DNA of 64,000 bases. It comes from Echinometra lucunter. Its lineage: Eukaryota; Echinodermata; Echinoidea; Camarodonta; Echinometridae. Positions 23,141 through 34,518 of the stretch are shown piece after piece (the first letter of the stretch is position 1; every line of letters starts with the position of its first letter). Both the position numbers and the translations under genes were made by a program. The stretch lies in assembly GCA_029962745.1 (NCBI GenBank), contig CM057154.1:26934970-26998969 (forward strand), written 5' to 3'. Below the pieces are notes generated by a model, which did not search any database, was not told the origin of the DNA, and saw nothing but the letters and a program-made list of their open reading frames with translations.

Positions 23141-26100
23141 ATGGCAGGGGCTGTAACCTCAGTTCAAAAATTCTTCGTTTGTGGTTGCTTCTTCACGCAC
23201 AACATATTTCTTAAGAAATATAAACAACATGTAACTTATTTGGACGACGATAACCTTTTTAAGAGTACGTGGGCTGAGGTAAGAAAATATTGCGAAGCTC
23301 GCATTGCATTGCAGTTTTGCCCATACAAAGTCACGCATGACGTGTTTGTGTCTATCTTTTTCACCACGCCCACGGGGACGGGCATTGTAAAAACGATGGT
23401 GGGAAAAAACTGGGTTGGTAACATGAGTAGCTGACCACATACATTCCACACGAGTGCACGATTTGAATATGCACATTCCTCTTCATAAGCTCCCCTTAAA
23501 CTTAAAGATCTTAAATCATTTAGACATTAGGCAAAATTAAAAAAATATACATGTTTAGTGTCCCCACCCGCTTCCTTTTAGGAGGCCGCCTCCTTTTGTG
23601 TGCATGTGTGTGTGTGTGTGGTAAAACCCGAAAAAAAAAATCAAATTTCATGATTTTTTTTCAGGGAAAAATGATAAAAATGATTGCATCTAGTCTATGT
23701 AAAAGCTGGCATCATTTCCTATGTCCAACTGGTGATTTAAAAATAGACCTGTCGGCCAGTTTGGAAAAACAGCCCGGCCGGTTTGTTTTGAACAACGAAC
23801 TAGATAGTTCTGTGGTTCTGAATAAATGGGTCGGTCGGCCATTTTGAAAAAAAAAGGGCCTCCTCCTTCCTTTTTTCAAAAAGGCAGGACGTTAAACATG
23901 TGTTTTTTTTTTATTTTGCCTTGTCCTGTAACTTAATTAATCTCACAAAGAAAATAATGAACGTCATCCCATGCTACATTTCTTACCCAAAAGGCGCGAT
24001 TTACTTATCACTTGTTGAAATTGTCACAAATATGTTTCACAGTGCAAATGCATGTCAAGCGCCCAAATCAACACAGAGAGGGAACTGGGCATTCGTGTGC
24101 TGCTATATTTGGAGTCAGCTAAACAAGTTTTCGGAAGATCAAAACACTGTTGGGCAATGCGCACATACCAGGATGTTCTCCCGGCCAAAACAAGATTGGT
24201 CTCATTAGGTGGTTATGAATGTTGCAACATTATCACTTTCACATCAAATGAGTAAGACAGGAAGGCCATTCGAGTGACTGAACATACACACTTTTACAGA
24301 GAGCTGTATTATTGTGATCACTCCATTTATACAGTATCAATTCTTTTTTATTTCAAATTCAATATTCTTACCTGTAACACGTTCACTTCGGCATTTTCAG
24401 AGCTGAAATTTTTATCTCTGACATTTTTACCTCTGACATTTTTACCTCTGACATTTTTACCTCTGACATTTTTACCTCTGACATTTTTTTTCCTCTGACA
24501 TTTTTACCTCTGACATTTTTACTTCTGACATTTTTGCCTCTGACATTTTTACCTCTGACATTTTTTTCCTCTTGACATTTTTTTCCTCTGACATTTTTGC
24601 CTTTGACATTTTTACACTGAACCGGGGGATAATGCCTCAGATGTTCTATTTTCATGATTAGTATACAAATGATGCTTGCGCATGAGTTCATTATACGATG
24701 TATCTGCACTCGAGTTGAGGCTTTGTGCATCTATCCGCACTCAGCCTAGCGGCTTCGTGCGATAGATGCAAACAGCTTCAACGAGAGTAGATAGATCATA
24801 TAATGAATGAATGAAGACATGCATCATTTGTTTTATGCAACGACTCTTCTAGATCCTGTTATTTGATAAAGTAAAAACAAAAATAGATATCCTACAAACC
24901 TTTTTTCTCTACTTACCCAAAAGAATTGCACAGTCATGAAAGCCGCCATCATTTGCTTTCTTGTGCAAAGTACACATCGCATCACGTACAATAAGCGCAG
25001 CCAAGTTAAATGTAATGCGCTTCCAAGTAGTACGCGCACATGCCATGGACTGCACGCATTCAATGTCCTTGCAATATAAAACAACACAAAAAAAGATTAA
25101 AAGAAAAAACGACAAAACAGAAAAAAACGTGTGATAGGACTGGAAACTATTGCACGCTTTTCAGAAAAAAAATGTGATAGACTCAAAAGCTGAATCACAC
25201 GTGACTGCGCTAAACCAATCATTTGATTAGGATCTAGGAGTGAGTTGTATAATAAAAGATATACCCATACCAAGCTGTTGTAAAAGTATACCCTTTTTTC
25301 CTGGTTTTTGCAGTTTTGATAGCCTTTTGACTCTACGCTGGTACATCGCCTGTGAAAAACAACCCTTTTTACGCTTTTTGTGTACAAGCATGGTGTCCAC
25401 CTTGTAATGGCAGTGCCCCCCCCCCCCCCCCGGGGAATAAAGCACAAAATATGCACAGTAAATTAGGATTTTGATCAAAGCCAACTAACTTAAGTTCTCT
25501 GATATGAAGAATTTCTGTTGTGTCCCCTTCACCTTTCAAGACAGATTTCTGCCATGTCTTTGTACACTTAATGTGGCTGGAATTCACAAAAGAGATTTAA
25601 ACCATCATGACCATGGGATTGTTAAACCTTCGTGAGCGTACTAAAATAGGTGTAAGTAGAGTCAGTAGATGCATATTATTGGCCATGCATACGCTAGTAA
25701 AAGAAAACGGCTTAAACACTTTAAGAAAAATTTTTTAAAAACCCAGGAGGGTGTTTAAACCACCCCACTTTAAACCTCTTGTAAATTCGGCCTCAGATTT
25801 GTGTCCTCCCCGTCCCCCCTTCCCCCCCCCCCCCATCCCCCCTGAAATATAAAACAGATTACAGGGATGTGTCGTGATCCCTAATTGCTCTTGTCTTAGT
25901 TGAGCTTATACTTGTGAGTCACATTTTTCAGGTTTAGTCAATCCATGCTTTTGTATCTTTGCAGACTTTAAAGAAGAAGGGCTGCACAGATGAGGAGGAA
26001 CTGGATACTGCATTGGTTCAGGTAGATCCACTAATTTCTTTCAATAATTTCACTAGCTAGATCAAAATTTTCACACAGATCTGGGGTGGTATTCTGAAAA

Positions 26101-29100
26101 CGTTCTTATCTCAAATATCTTATCTACATCACGTTTACAAATTGGTATTCTGAAATGTTCTTCTTTTTCTTATCTTTTCTTCTATCTTTGCAGCCTGTGC
26201 TATAAGCACCCAGTGTGCGTATTACTGGTACTAATGGTGCCTAATGTTAATACATGCACGCTAAAGATATTACCTATATAAAGTCCGTTTTTGTTAATGT
26301 CTCAAAAGAGGGCATGTTAAAGATAAGAAAAAGGCAGTCCTACAGAGATAAGATCACGCTGAATGGATTTTCAGAATTTCAACTTACAGTGATTTTAGCA
26401 TTATCTTATCTCAGTAAGAGAAGATAAAAGATAAGAACAAAGAAAGTGTTCAGAATACTACCCCTGTTGTTTCATATTGAAATATAATTTTCCATTATTG
26501 TACCATAGTCTATAACAAAATGTATTGCATTTGCAACAAAGGATATTTTCAGAACATAATGCTGAGGATGTGAGCTGTGAGAATTATTGAAAGTTTCCTT
26601 GCAACTTTCATTTCCTCTGTATTCAGGTCAAAGCAGAAGTGGAGAGGAGAAAACTTCGTGGCATTCAGCTACAGGAAAGGAAAGAAAAGATTTCAGCAGG
26701 TTACAACCTAGGGCTGTTACCGAACCGCCGAACCGAACGGAAGTTCGCCGAACATGGCACTTCCGAACAGGACCGAACCGAACCGAACTCAAAGGCCAAT
26801 TTCGGAAGTTCGGCAGTTTATAACACAGGAACATTGATTCAGCCCTCGGTGAAGACTTTGTCCTGAATTCATTATGCTAAATAGGCGATACACCTTTAGT
26901 TTATTAAAAAATTAATACATACATTTATTGGTGGGATTTCTTTTACTTCATCTTCCAAAAGTTTTTCATTAATAAAAGATAGAAAAACACTTAAAACAGC
27001 TTGTGTCTTATTTTTCCTTTGATTCTGATAAATTTCATAATATTTGGCACCGTGAATTCTAGTTGTTTTCCCCCACAAATCATGTTAAAAGCTTTAAAAT
27101 ACGCCCAAAGATACTCACGATTGTAATCGATCGTAATAAGTAGTGTTGCAACGAATCGCCGAAATGCGGATTCGATTCGATTCGGATTCGTTTGATATTT
27201 TTCTTCCCGAAATTCATTTCGATTCGGATTCGGAATTATTTTTATTTGTTTGAAATAAAAAGTCGGAATTAGGCTTTACATGTGTGTTTTTTTGTTTTGA
27301 CTTCCTTTCTTCTTTAACAAGCGAAGCGCGGTGATGCGCGATCTTGATTTGTTGTTCAAATAGAAATTATTCAAACTCCATCATCTTTAAAAACAAATTT
27401 GCGATAGTAGTAGAAATTATTCAAACTCCATTATGTTTAGAAATGAACGTACGATAGAAGCAAAAATCTTTGAAACTCCGTCATGTCTAGAAAATGAACG
27501 CACGTTAGAAACAAAAATTATTTAAACTCCGAAATGTTTTAAAACGAACGTACGTTAGAAGCAAAAAATTATCTAAACTCCGTCATGTCTAGAAAATGAA
27601 CGCACGTCCGAAAATTATTTACACTCCTTAATGTTTTAAAAGGAACGTACGTTAGAAGCAAAAATTATTCAAACTCCGTCACGTCTAGAAAATGAACGCA
27701 CGATCGAAAATTAATTATTTAAACTCCGTAATGTTTTAAAACGAACGTATGCTAGAAGCAAAAATTATTCAAACTCCGTCATGTCTAGAAAATGAACGCA
27801 CGATCGAAAATTGATTATTTAAACTCCGTAATGTTTTAAAACGAACGTACGTTAGGAGCAAAAATTATTTCAACTCCGTCATGTCTAGAAAATGAACGCA
27901 CGATCGAAAATTAATTATTTAAACTCCGTAATGTTTTAAAACGAACGTACGTTAGGAGCAAAAATTATTTCAACTCCGTCATGTCTAGAAAATGAACGCA
28001 CGATCGAAAATTGATTATTTAAACTCCGTAATATTTTAAAACGAACGTACGTTAGGAGCAAAAATTCTTTCAACTCCGTCATGTCTAGAAAATGAACGCA
28101 CGATCGAAAATTAATTATTTAAACTCCGTAATGTTTCAAAACGAACGTACGTTAGAAGCAAAAATTATTTCAACTCCGTCATGTCTAGAAAATGAACGCA
28201 CGATCGAAAATTATTTAAACTCCGTAATGTTTTAAAACGGAGGTACATTTTAAACAAAAATTATTCAAACTCCGTCATGTCTGGAAAATGAACGCACGAT
28301 CGAAAATTACTTATTTAAACTCCGTAATGATTTAAAACGAAGGTACGATAGTAGTAGAAATTAATCAAACTCTATTATGTCTAAAAACGAACGTACGATA
28401 GAAGCAAAAATTATTTAAACTCCGTAATGTTTTAAAACGAACGTACGTTAGAAGCAAAAATTATTTAAACTCCATCATGTCTAGAAAATGAACGCACGTT
28501 AGAAACAGAAATTATTCAAACTCCGTCATCTTTAAAAACAAACTTATGATAGTAGTAGATATTAATCAAACTCTATTATGTTTAAAAACGAACGTACGAT
28601 GGAACCAAAAATTATTTAAACTCCGTCATGTCTAGAAAATGAAAGCACGATAGAAATAGAAATTGTTTAAACTCTGTCATCTTTAAAAACAAACTTACGA
28701 TATTAGTAGAAATTATTCAAACTCCATTATGTTTAAAAACGGACGTATGATAGAAGCAAAAATTATTTAAACTCCGTCATGTCTAGAAAATGAACGCACG
28801 ATAGAAATAGAAATTATTTAAACTCCGTCATGACTAAAAACAAACTTGCGATAGTTAGTAGATAATTATTCAAACTCCATTATGTTTAAAAATGAACGGA
28901 CGATAGAAGTAGAAATTGTATCAACTCCGCCATGTTTAAAAAATAAACGCACGACAGAAGTAGAAATTACTTAAACTCCGTCATGTTTAAAAACATTTTC
29001 AACTGAATGCTGCATGGAGTTCCCGAATCTTCCGAATCTTCCGAATCAGGCAACAAAATTCGGATTCGATGCTCACCCTTTTTTTTTCTTTATACTGTAT

Positions 29101-32100
29101 TGCCGAACCCCGAACCGAACCAAAATTCGGAAATAAATGTGCCGAACTCTGCCGAACCGAACCGAACCCGAACATGGTGCTAAATTTACAGCCCTATTAC
29201 AACCCTCTCCATCCCCATCTGTACACTTTGAAGGTAAACATTCTTGAGGGCATCTCTAGGGTATTGGGAATAGTGGGAGGAGAGAGAGAGTGGTAGAGTA
29301 AATTATCCCTCAAAGTACTGATACATTTATAGAAAAGTTTTCAAGGTAGCAGATAAGGTTTCAGGTTGTGCATTTGCAAATTGTGAACAGATTTTTTTTC
29401 AAATGAATTTTACAGTATGCCCAAAACAGAGAAAGTTCATCAGTTTTTGTGATTTGGGAATTCTAAATTAGGCTGTGAAAGTGCAGATTTGCTGACAGAA
29501 TTCTAGAGTTGCAAGCAGAAGATTTGGCCCTTTCTTTCTCTTCCACCTATTTAAATAGTTGTGAATTTATTAAGATTGATGATGTAGTAAAATTGGTATC
29601 ATTTTCAAAACCTTTTTTTTTTTCCCCTCAGGGGTCCTATTTTGCCCCAGAGTTTCTAAAGATTGTTGCATACTGCCAAAGCCATGATGCCACTGCAGAG
29701 GGGTTGGCTGGAAAATTAACAAGAGAAAAGGGTAATGTATATCTGTTGGCTTGCATTGTTTGATAGTGGAGGGGGGGGGGGTGTTTAAACATACTTTGCT
29801 TTATGATAGGTGACTACACTTAGGACCTTGAATGTACTTGAATAGGAACCACTTTGACAGTGGGTCAAATTCAATCCAAGCTTTAAACCTCTGTTTCCAT
29901 ATGATTGGTCACAAAGCTGGAAAACTAAAGGCTGGCAAATGCTGTTTATTCTTTGTTCATGGAAACTGAATTGATCAAGAAACACAGAGTTGTGTTGTTT
30001 TTCTTTGTTTAGAGAGGAAATGCATTCAAATATGATACCTGTAATCAAATAATTTCTTTTGATTTCATATTTATTTCAGCAAGCAGAGTCTTTTCTTTTC
30101 CTGTCTTCACTGCTGAGTTCTGTGATCAGTTTGTTGAAGAGATCACACACTTTGAAAACTCTTCTCTCCCGAAGGGACGGCCCAATACTATGAACAACTA
30201 TGGAGTAAGTTGAAATAACTTTTACAGTTCTTTCATTCAAGTGGTGGATTCCGTATTTCAGATTCCTGTTCTCTAAATCTCAGTTAACTTTCCCCATTTG
30301 CATTTTGTTCTGTGATGAAAATCTTTCATTTTACCCCTAAGGTCTTGACTCTTTATAACCTAACTACACCTCCTTAGGGGCCAGTCAAATGTAATGCTGT
30401 ACACACACATGACCAAAAAGTAGCTTGGAAAGGGTAGTTTTAACAGGTTAACCCATTCGTGACAGAGGGTCCACATTATGTGGTTTGGACTAATAACTTT
30501 AGATGCAGAGCTATAAAAATCATACCAAATACATGAGCAGAAAGAGCAAAAAATTCTACACATACTGTGCCCATTTTCGTTGCATCAATATTTGTTGTTT
30601 GATGCTGAAATTTTTTTAAAGGAAAATAAGCATTAAAATCCTTAAATTCGCAATGCGATGAAAATGTTAAAATTACTGTTTTTTCCCTGCAAATTGACAA
30701 CTTTATGACTTCTCATTATACATTGTCAATATTTATTTCAGATACATGATGTTTTATAAGAAAAATGTAGCAATAAAAGAAAAATGTTGGTGTTGCCAAT
30801 TTGAAGAATAAAAGCTGATCAAATTAGGCTTTAAATAATTCCTGTCATGAATGGGTTTTGGGTGTCAAATGGGTATGTTTGCTGAGGTTTGTGGGGTTTT
30901 TTTTTCAAGATTTACGGTAAGTACCCTTTTTCCCATCCTTATCTTGGACTGAGGTAGACCCTATTTAGGACATATATGGTTCAGGGTTTCTATGGTAAAT
31001 TTGTGTGCTTTTGACCTTAGGACAAAACTTTTTCAAGGACATTTTACCGGCAGATACGGTAGATAACCTATGATCATGTGTGTGTGTGTGTGTACAATCA
31101 TATATTACTTGCAGGTAGGCAAGTGGTTACAAAAAAATATGTAGCATCCTGTAAAAACATAGAATATCTTTGTTACATGTATTAGGTAGCTTTAATAGGG
31201 AACCTCGTGGCACGAAAAGATGCATAATTCTTCACAGAATGCATACTCTTGTCTGTGTTGTTTGCATTCTGGATTCATCTTTTCTTCCCATTCCGCTTCA
31301 CTAAGCGTCTTTATTCTCATCAATACATTGAGGGTTTAGTGCAATAAAGGGCTATCTGTGTTTTTTGGCCATTTTGAGAAAACTTGCAATGAAGTTATGC
31401 TGTAATTTGTAAACACTGCTTTATTGCAGATGGCCACACCTACTTTGGGTGATACCCTGCTGTAGCAAAGTTTGCTGTAGAAACCATTATTATCAATGGG
31501 TTCCTGGTCTCTTACTGATCATTTTGATATTAAAACCTCATTTTGAACGAAAAATGCAGATAGCCCTATGTTGCACTAAAGTGAACCTCAACATATTACC
31601 TACCATGTAGGTCCTTCTTATGGAGCTAGGCTTTGATGAAAACTTCCTTAACCCCCTACGTACCAAATACCTGGCACCCATCACCTCTCTCCTCTATCCT
31701 GATGTCGGAGGAAATAGCCTAGACTCCCACAGGGCCTTTGTTGTGAAATATAAGCTGGGGGAGGATGTAGACCTGAACTACCATTATGACAATGCTGAGG
31801 TGACCATCAACGTGAGCCTGGGAAAGGAGTTTAGTGACGGGGATCTCTACTTTGGAGACATGAGACAGGTAGACATTCGATCAATGCTGTTTTGTTATTT
31901 TAAATTTTTGTCATCAAAGATACAACTTTCTCTCTTCCCTTCTCTCCTTTCTCTCCCTTCTCTATTTCTCTTTCACTTTCTATCTTTCTTTCTCATTCTT
32001 TTCTCTCTCTTTCTATTTTTTCTCTCTCACTCTCATCTTAGATTAAAGAATTCTCAATTTGTGTTGAAAGCATAAGTAAAACTTATGAAAGTCTTGATTA

Positions 32101-32579
32101 TTTCCATTGCACATTTACACAAGTATAATCATTTGGAGCTGTAGAATTTTTGTGCAAAGCAAATAATTTTTAACATCTGAATGGTGGTATATCAAATAGG
32201 CTGTGTTCTTTTCCAAGGCTTCGTCAATAGTGAATCATTAATGGTTCGCTATCCCAATCATGTTTTGTTCCTTTTTGGGTTGGTTTTACAGATGCCCCGT
32301 GATGAGACAAACTACACTGGATTCCAGCATAGAAAGACCATTGGTCTTCTCCACAGGGGGCAGCACATGCATGGAGCCATGCCGATCAGCGAGGGGGAGC
32401 GCTACAACCTCATCGTCTGGATGCGGTCATCACGGCAACGGAACCAGCAGTGCCCTATGTGCGACCAGATACCAGACCTAGTGGAGAGCATAGGTTACGG
32501 GGATGGTTTTACAGATGAGGGAGGAAGAGAGGACACAAACTCCACACAGGGGACAGTTGATATGTGTGCTGCCCTCTAG
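23141..32579 (+). CDS. OGFOD2: OGFOD2, 2-oxoglutarate/Fe(II) oxygenase; exon 3 interrupted by hAT element
   Basis: Seven coding exons: 23141-23278, 25965-26021, 26627-26708 joined to 29205-29233 (see the split-exon entry), 29632-29731, 30080-30204, 31611-31868 and 32292-32579. Without the insertion this is 358 residues; human OGFOD2 is ~350. Exon 1 carries the N-terminal signature CGCFFTHNIFLKKYKQHVTY. Exon 5 carries LPKGRPNTMNNYG. Exons 6-7 form the double-stranded beta-helix oxygenase fold, with the iron ligands HYD (in YHYDNAEVTINVSL) and the distal His in LLHRGQHMHG, and the 2OG-binding Arg in GERYNLIVWMR. The C-terminal CPMC motif is present. The family is a 2OG/Fe(II) dioxygenase whose physiological substrate is not settled. 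As assembled, reading runs from exon 3 into the transposon and stops, so this allele should lack the catalytic domain. Confidence 0.93.
24408..24620. repeat. 15-bp tandem repeat CTCTGACATTTTTAC
   Basis: About 14 units of 15 bp with small length variants. Read on the minus strand it gives an open frame of repeated MSEVK/VRGKN pentapeptides because 15 is divisible by three. It is intronic, with no start context or homology, so it is treated as a minisatellite. Confidence 0.85.
25230..25437. mobile_element. Fragment of a CCCGGGGG-ended element
   Basis: The right boundary is a C run followed by GGG (25418-25437). Reading inward on the minus strand it resembles the other poly-G elements of the window, with AAAAAGGGT-type internal repeats. 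No matching left terminus or target duplication could be found, so it is probably truncated. Confidence 0.4.
26083..26464. mobile_element. MITE in OGFOD2 intron 2
   Basis: Terminal inverted repeats GGGGTGGTATTCTGAAAACG (left) and the complement of GGGGTAGTATTCTGAACACT (right, ending 26464), with 'ttcttatct'/'agataagaa' motifs repeated inside. 382 bp, non-coding. Confidence 0.8.
26709..29196. mobile_element. 2.5-kb non-autonomous hAT element inside OGFOD2 exon 3
   Basis: Ends TAGGGCTGT...ACAGCCCTA (9-bp perfect inverted termini) with the 8-bp target duplication TTACAACC at 26701-26708 and 29197-29204. Subterminal regions carry many CCGAACCGAAC motifs at both ends. Further in, a second pair of similar ends (TAGTGTTGCAACGAATCGCC near 27139 and GGATTCGATGCTCACCCT near 29060-29078) suggests another hAT-like element nested inside. 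The core is a long tandem array. No transposase frame exists. TSD length, termini and subterminal repeats support hAT. Confidence 0.9.
27340..28990. repeat. ~50/100-bp tandem array within the hAT element
   Basis: More than 30 units of about 45-54 bp alternating between two variants: one with 'actccgtcatgtctagaaaa' plus 'tgaacgcacgatcgaaaatt', the other with 'actccgtaatgttttaaaac' plus 'gaacgtacgttagaagcaaa'. Together they make a higher-order unit of about 100 bp. Units in the middle (27480-28300) are the most alike; flanking ones are diverged, as expected from unequal exchange. Confidence 0.88.
30450..30857. mobile_element. MITE in OGFOD2 intron 5
   Basis: Terminal inverted repeats AACCCATTCGTGACAG and CTGTCATGAATGGGTT. 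408 bp, AT-rich, no coding. Confidence 0.75.
31335..31580. mobile_element. MITE in OGFOD2 intron 5
   Basis: Terminal inverted repeats TTTAGTGCAATAAAGGGCTA (continuing TCTG) and the complement of TTTAGTGCAACATAGGGCTA. 246 bp, 30 bp upstream of the exon 6 acceptor at 31611. Confidence 0.8.
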
Positions 32580-32727
32580 GTCTGGCATCACACTGGATAT
32601 AAATTTGACACTGACTAACTGTTGAAATTTGTGAGACATTCTGGAGCAAACGCCTTGAGCGCCCAACTGAGGCGGATACCAGCACTTTACAAGAAGCCAT
32701 CATCATCATCATCATCACTTAGATTTG

Positions 32728-32733
32728 AATAAA
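32728..32733 (+). promoter_or_regulatory. Poly(A) signal of OGFOD2
   Basis: AATAAA about 150 bp after the stop codon, just after a short (CAT)n run in the 3' UTR (32697-32717). Confidence 0.6.
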
Positions 32734-32759
32734 AACAGTAGAATCCTGAAAAACGGCAA

Positions 32760-34510
32760 TCTGTGTGAGTGTAAGGCAGTCTAGTAAAATAATGAACATT
32801 GATGGATGTTTCTTAAGCACATAAGGCATACCGGTAATGCTAATGATGTTGGTGCATCTAAAATTATATTTCAACTTTTGATAACAGCAGAGATGCCAAG
32901 TTTAAGAACTGGCTGGGAGTGAGACCATGTGAGGAAGCAGAGCGACCAAGCCCGAGGGAGCGAAGTGAATGGGGGGGGGGGAAGGGTGTGGGATTTCATT
33001 TATGAAGGGAAATTGCTGTTTCCACTTTACTTGGAATTGTGTCTTATATATGGCTGCACCAAGTTTGCCCGATGTCTTCATTTTTGGGAGGGTGTATTTT
33101 GGCTAGTTTCCTCCTGGTCCCCATCCTGATCTTTGGCAGTCTCGGAATGATCGTTAGGATCCATCTTGAACTTCTGGCACTGGCGCCAACCTAGCCAACC
33201 AGCCCATTACGCCGCGCCTGGCCTGCGCTGCGCGCGCTCTATCTAGGATGTAAACATGGATGAACCGGACATGTACGCGTATTGTTTAGGTCTACGTGTA
33301 CTGGTAATATGTACCTGTATGGTTCATTTACATCTACTAGAGATCGTGCATAAGTACGTAACAGGTGCGGTACTAGTAGTAGTCCGTGTGGGGTACTGTG
33401 AGGATGATAAAAATGTGCTTGCAGTACAGTCTGCAGTTGCCAGTGCTGTGTCGCGGTGCGGAATCAACGTTACTTTCATTTTTTTATTGGCTGCACCGGC
33501 TGGCATGAGAAAATGACTGATGAGCGGGTGAACGTGAGGAGAGGTGCGGGGGCATGATTCTCACGCCGGAGGCGTGAGACTTGGTAGGTTTGTAACAGTT
33601 GATAGTAGCTCCAGTTGATTCTGGCTCTGTAAAATGAAATGATTTCCACCATTTGAACATCATAGAAATACATTTATGCACATTCCCATAGAAAAGAAGG
33701 CTTTAAGAACATTCAGTTGATTGACTTCAAGTAACAATTTGCTAGTATGATTACTGTTACTGTTACTGTTTGGGCAATTAAAGGGGCATTCACATTGTGG
33801 GGAGAGGGGGGATACTGGTCTTAAGAAGTGAAAGAAAGACAAAGTCACATGGCCACTAATTAAGGGAAGGAGGCCATATCAACTTCTTTCCACATTCCAT
33901 TTCTCTCTCTATTTCTCTCACTCTCTGATTGTCTCTCTTGCTCTCGCTATCTTTTTTTTCTTATTTGGCACTTTGTATTGGGGGGGGGGGGGCAGGCATG
34001 TACCCTCCTTCCACCTCTATCTACACTGCCAAGTATGTTGGCCACCAGAGAGATATCTGTATGAATGTTGATGATTTTATAATATACTAAATCTGATTTT
34101 TGTATGATGAAATAAACTGCAATATTTTGTACCTGTATAATTATATATTTAAGAATTGTGCTAGGAAAAGAAATTCATGTGGCATTGCTGATATGTTTGT
34201 GACTGCGTAGGGAGGTGTCGGCGCTTCAGTCACGCTATGTGGGCATCGTATTCTGTGATTCTTTTCCTTGGTAATTTTTTGTCTTTGAAAAGTTGTAATT
34301 TCTAGAATAATGGCTGATATTCAAATCAGTACTTCAGTCAGATATTTGAGTAATTTACCCAGATTTTGGCTTAGATGGAATAGTTGAGCAAGTATTCAAG
34401 TGAGTCTTTTTGCTTGCATTTAACCCTAAGTCTAAGACAGCTCTGTAGCAGACTTAAGCCAGTAATTTTGGAAGCCTTGATAATTAGGCAGGCATGTGTG
34501 TGGCTTTCAT
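32760..34510. other. Intergenic stretch after OGFOD2
   Basis: No supported gene. A GC-rich patch with CpGs (33180-33245) precedes an 86-codon open frame at 33256-33516 (MDEPDMYAYCLG...), which has no recognisable similarity. The rest contains G runs (32970, 33979) and a CT-rich tract (33900-33960). Confidence 0.35.
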
Positions 34511-34518
34511 ACTTCCAC

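Larger units (their letters stand above)
23279..25964 (+). other. OGFOD2 intron 1, repeat-rich
   Basis: Holds a 15-bp tandem array, two C/G-run repeats and, on the minus strand, an unexplained open stretch with a consensus donor (about 25115-24916). Apparent ORFs at 23551-23847 overlap a CCTCC-rich inverted segment (GGAGGCCGCCTCC near 23581, GGGCCTCCTCCTTCC near 23857) and look like part of a small repeat element. Confidence 0.5.
26627..29233 (+). pseudogene. OGFOD2: OGFOD2 coding exon 3 split by transposon insertion
   Basis: The acceptor (CTGTATTCAG|GTC) and donor (TTGAAG|GTAAAC) are intact. The left piece 26627-26708 reads VKAEVERRKLRGIQLQERKE then KISAGYN. The right piece 29205-29233, joined in the same frame, reads (P)LHPHLYTLK, as expected at this place in the family. 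Left and right sum to 82 + 29 = 111 nt, exactly 37 codons, once one TTACAACC copy is dropped. With the element present, translation continues into transposon sequence and meets a stop at about 26865. Using GCAG|GT at 26699 as donor and TTTACAG at 29191 as acceptor would shift the frame (115 nt), so simple intronisation at the borders does not rescue it. Confidence 0.88.

Noticed and set aside
23551..23847. 98-codon plus frame in OGFOD2 intron 1
   Set aside because: Overlaps G/T and A runs and a small inverted-repeat element; no family resemblance.
24383..24730. Minus-strand ORF of repeated MSEVK/VRGKN pentapeptides
   Set aside because: Translation of a 15-bp intronic minisatellite; no homology or gene context.
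27340..28990. Regular repeats considered as a CRISPR-like array
   Set aside because: Units are contiguous diverged tandem repeats without unique spacers, inside a eukaryotic transposon.
26699..29191. Idea that the hAT element is spliced out as a new intron using its border GT and AG
   Set aside because: The obvious border sites leave 115 nt of exon instead of 111, shifting the frame; other cryptic sites cannot be excluded without RNA data.
33256..33516. 86-codon frame starting MDEPDMYAYCLG after a CpG-rich patch
   Set aside because: No recognisable domain, no convincing downstream exon; retained only as a remark on the intergenic stretch.
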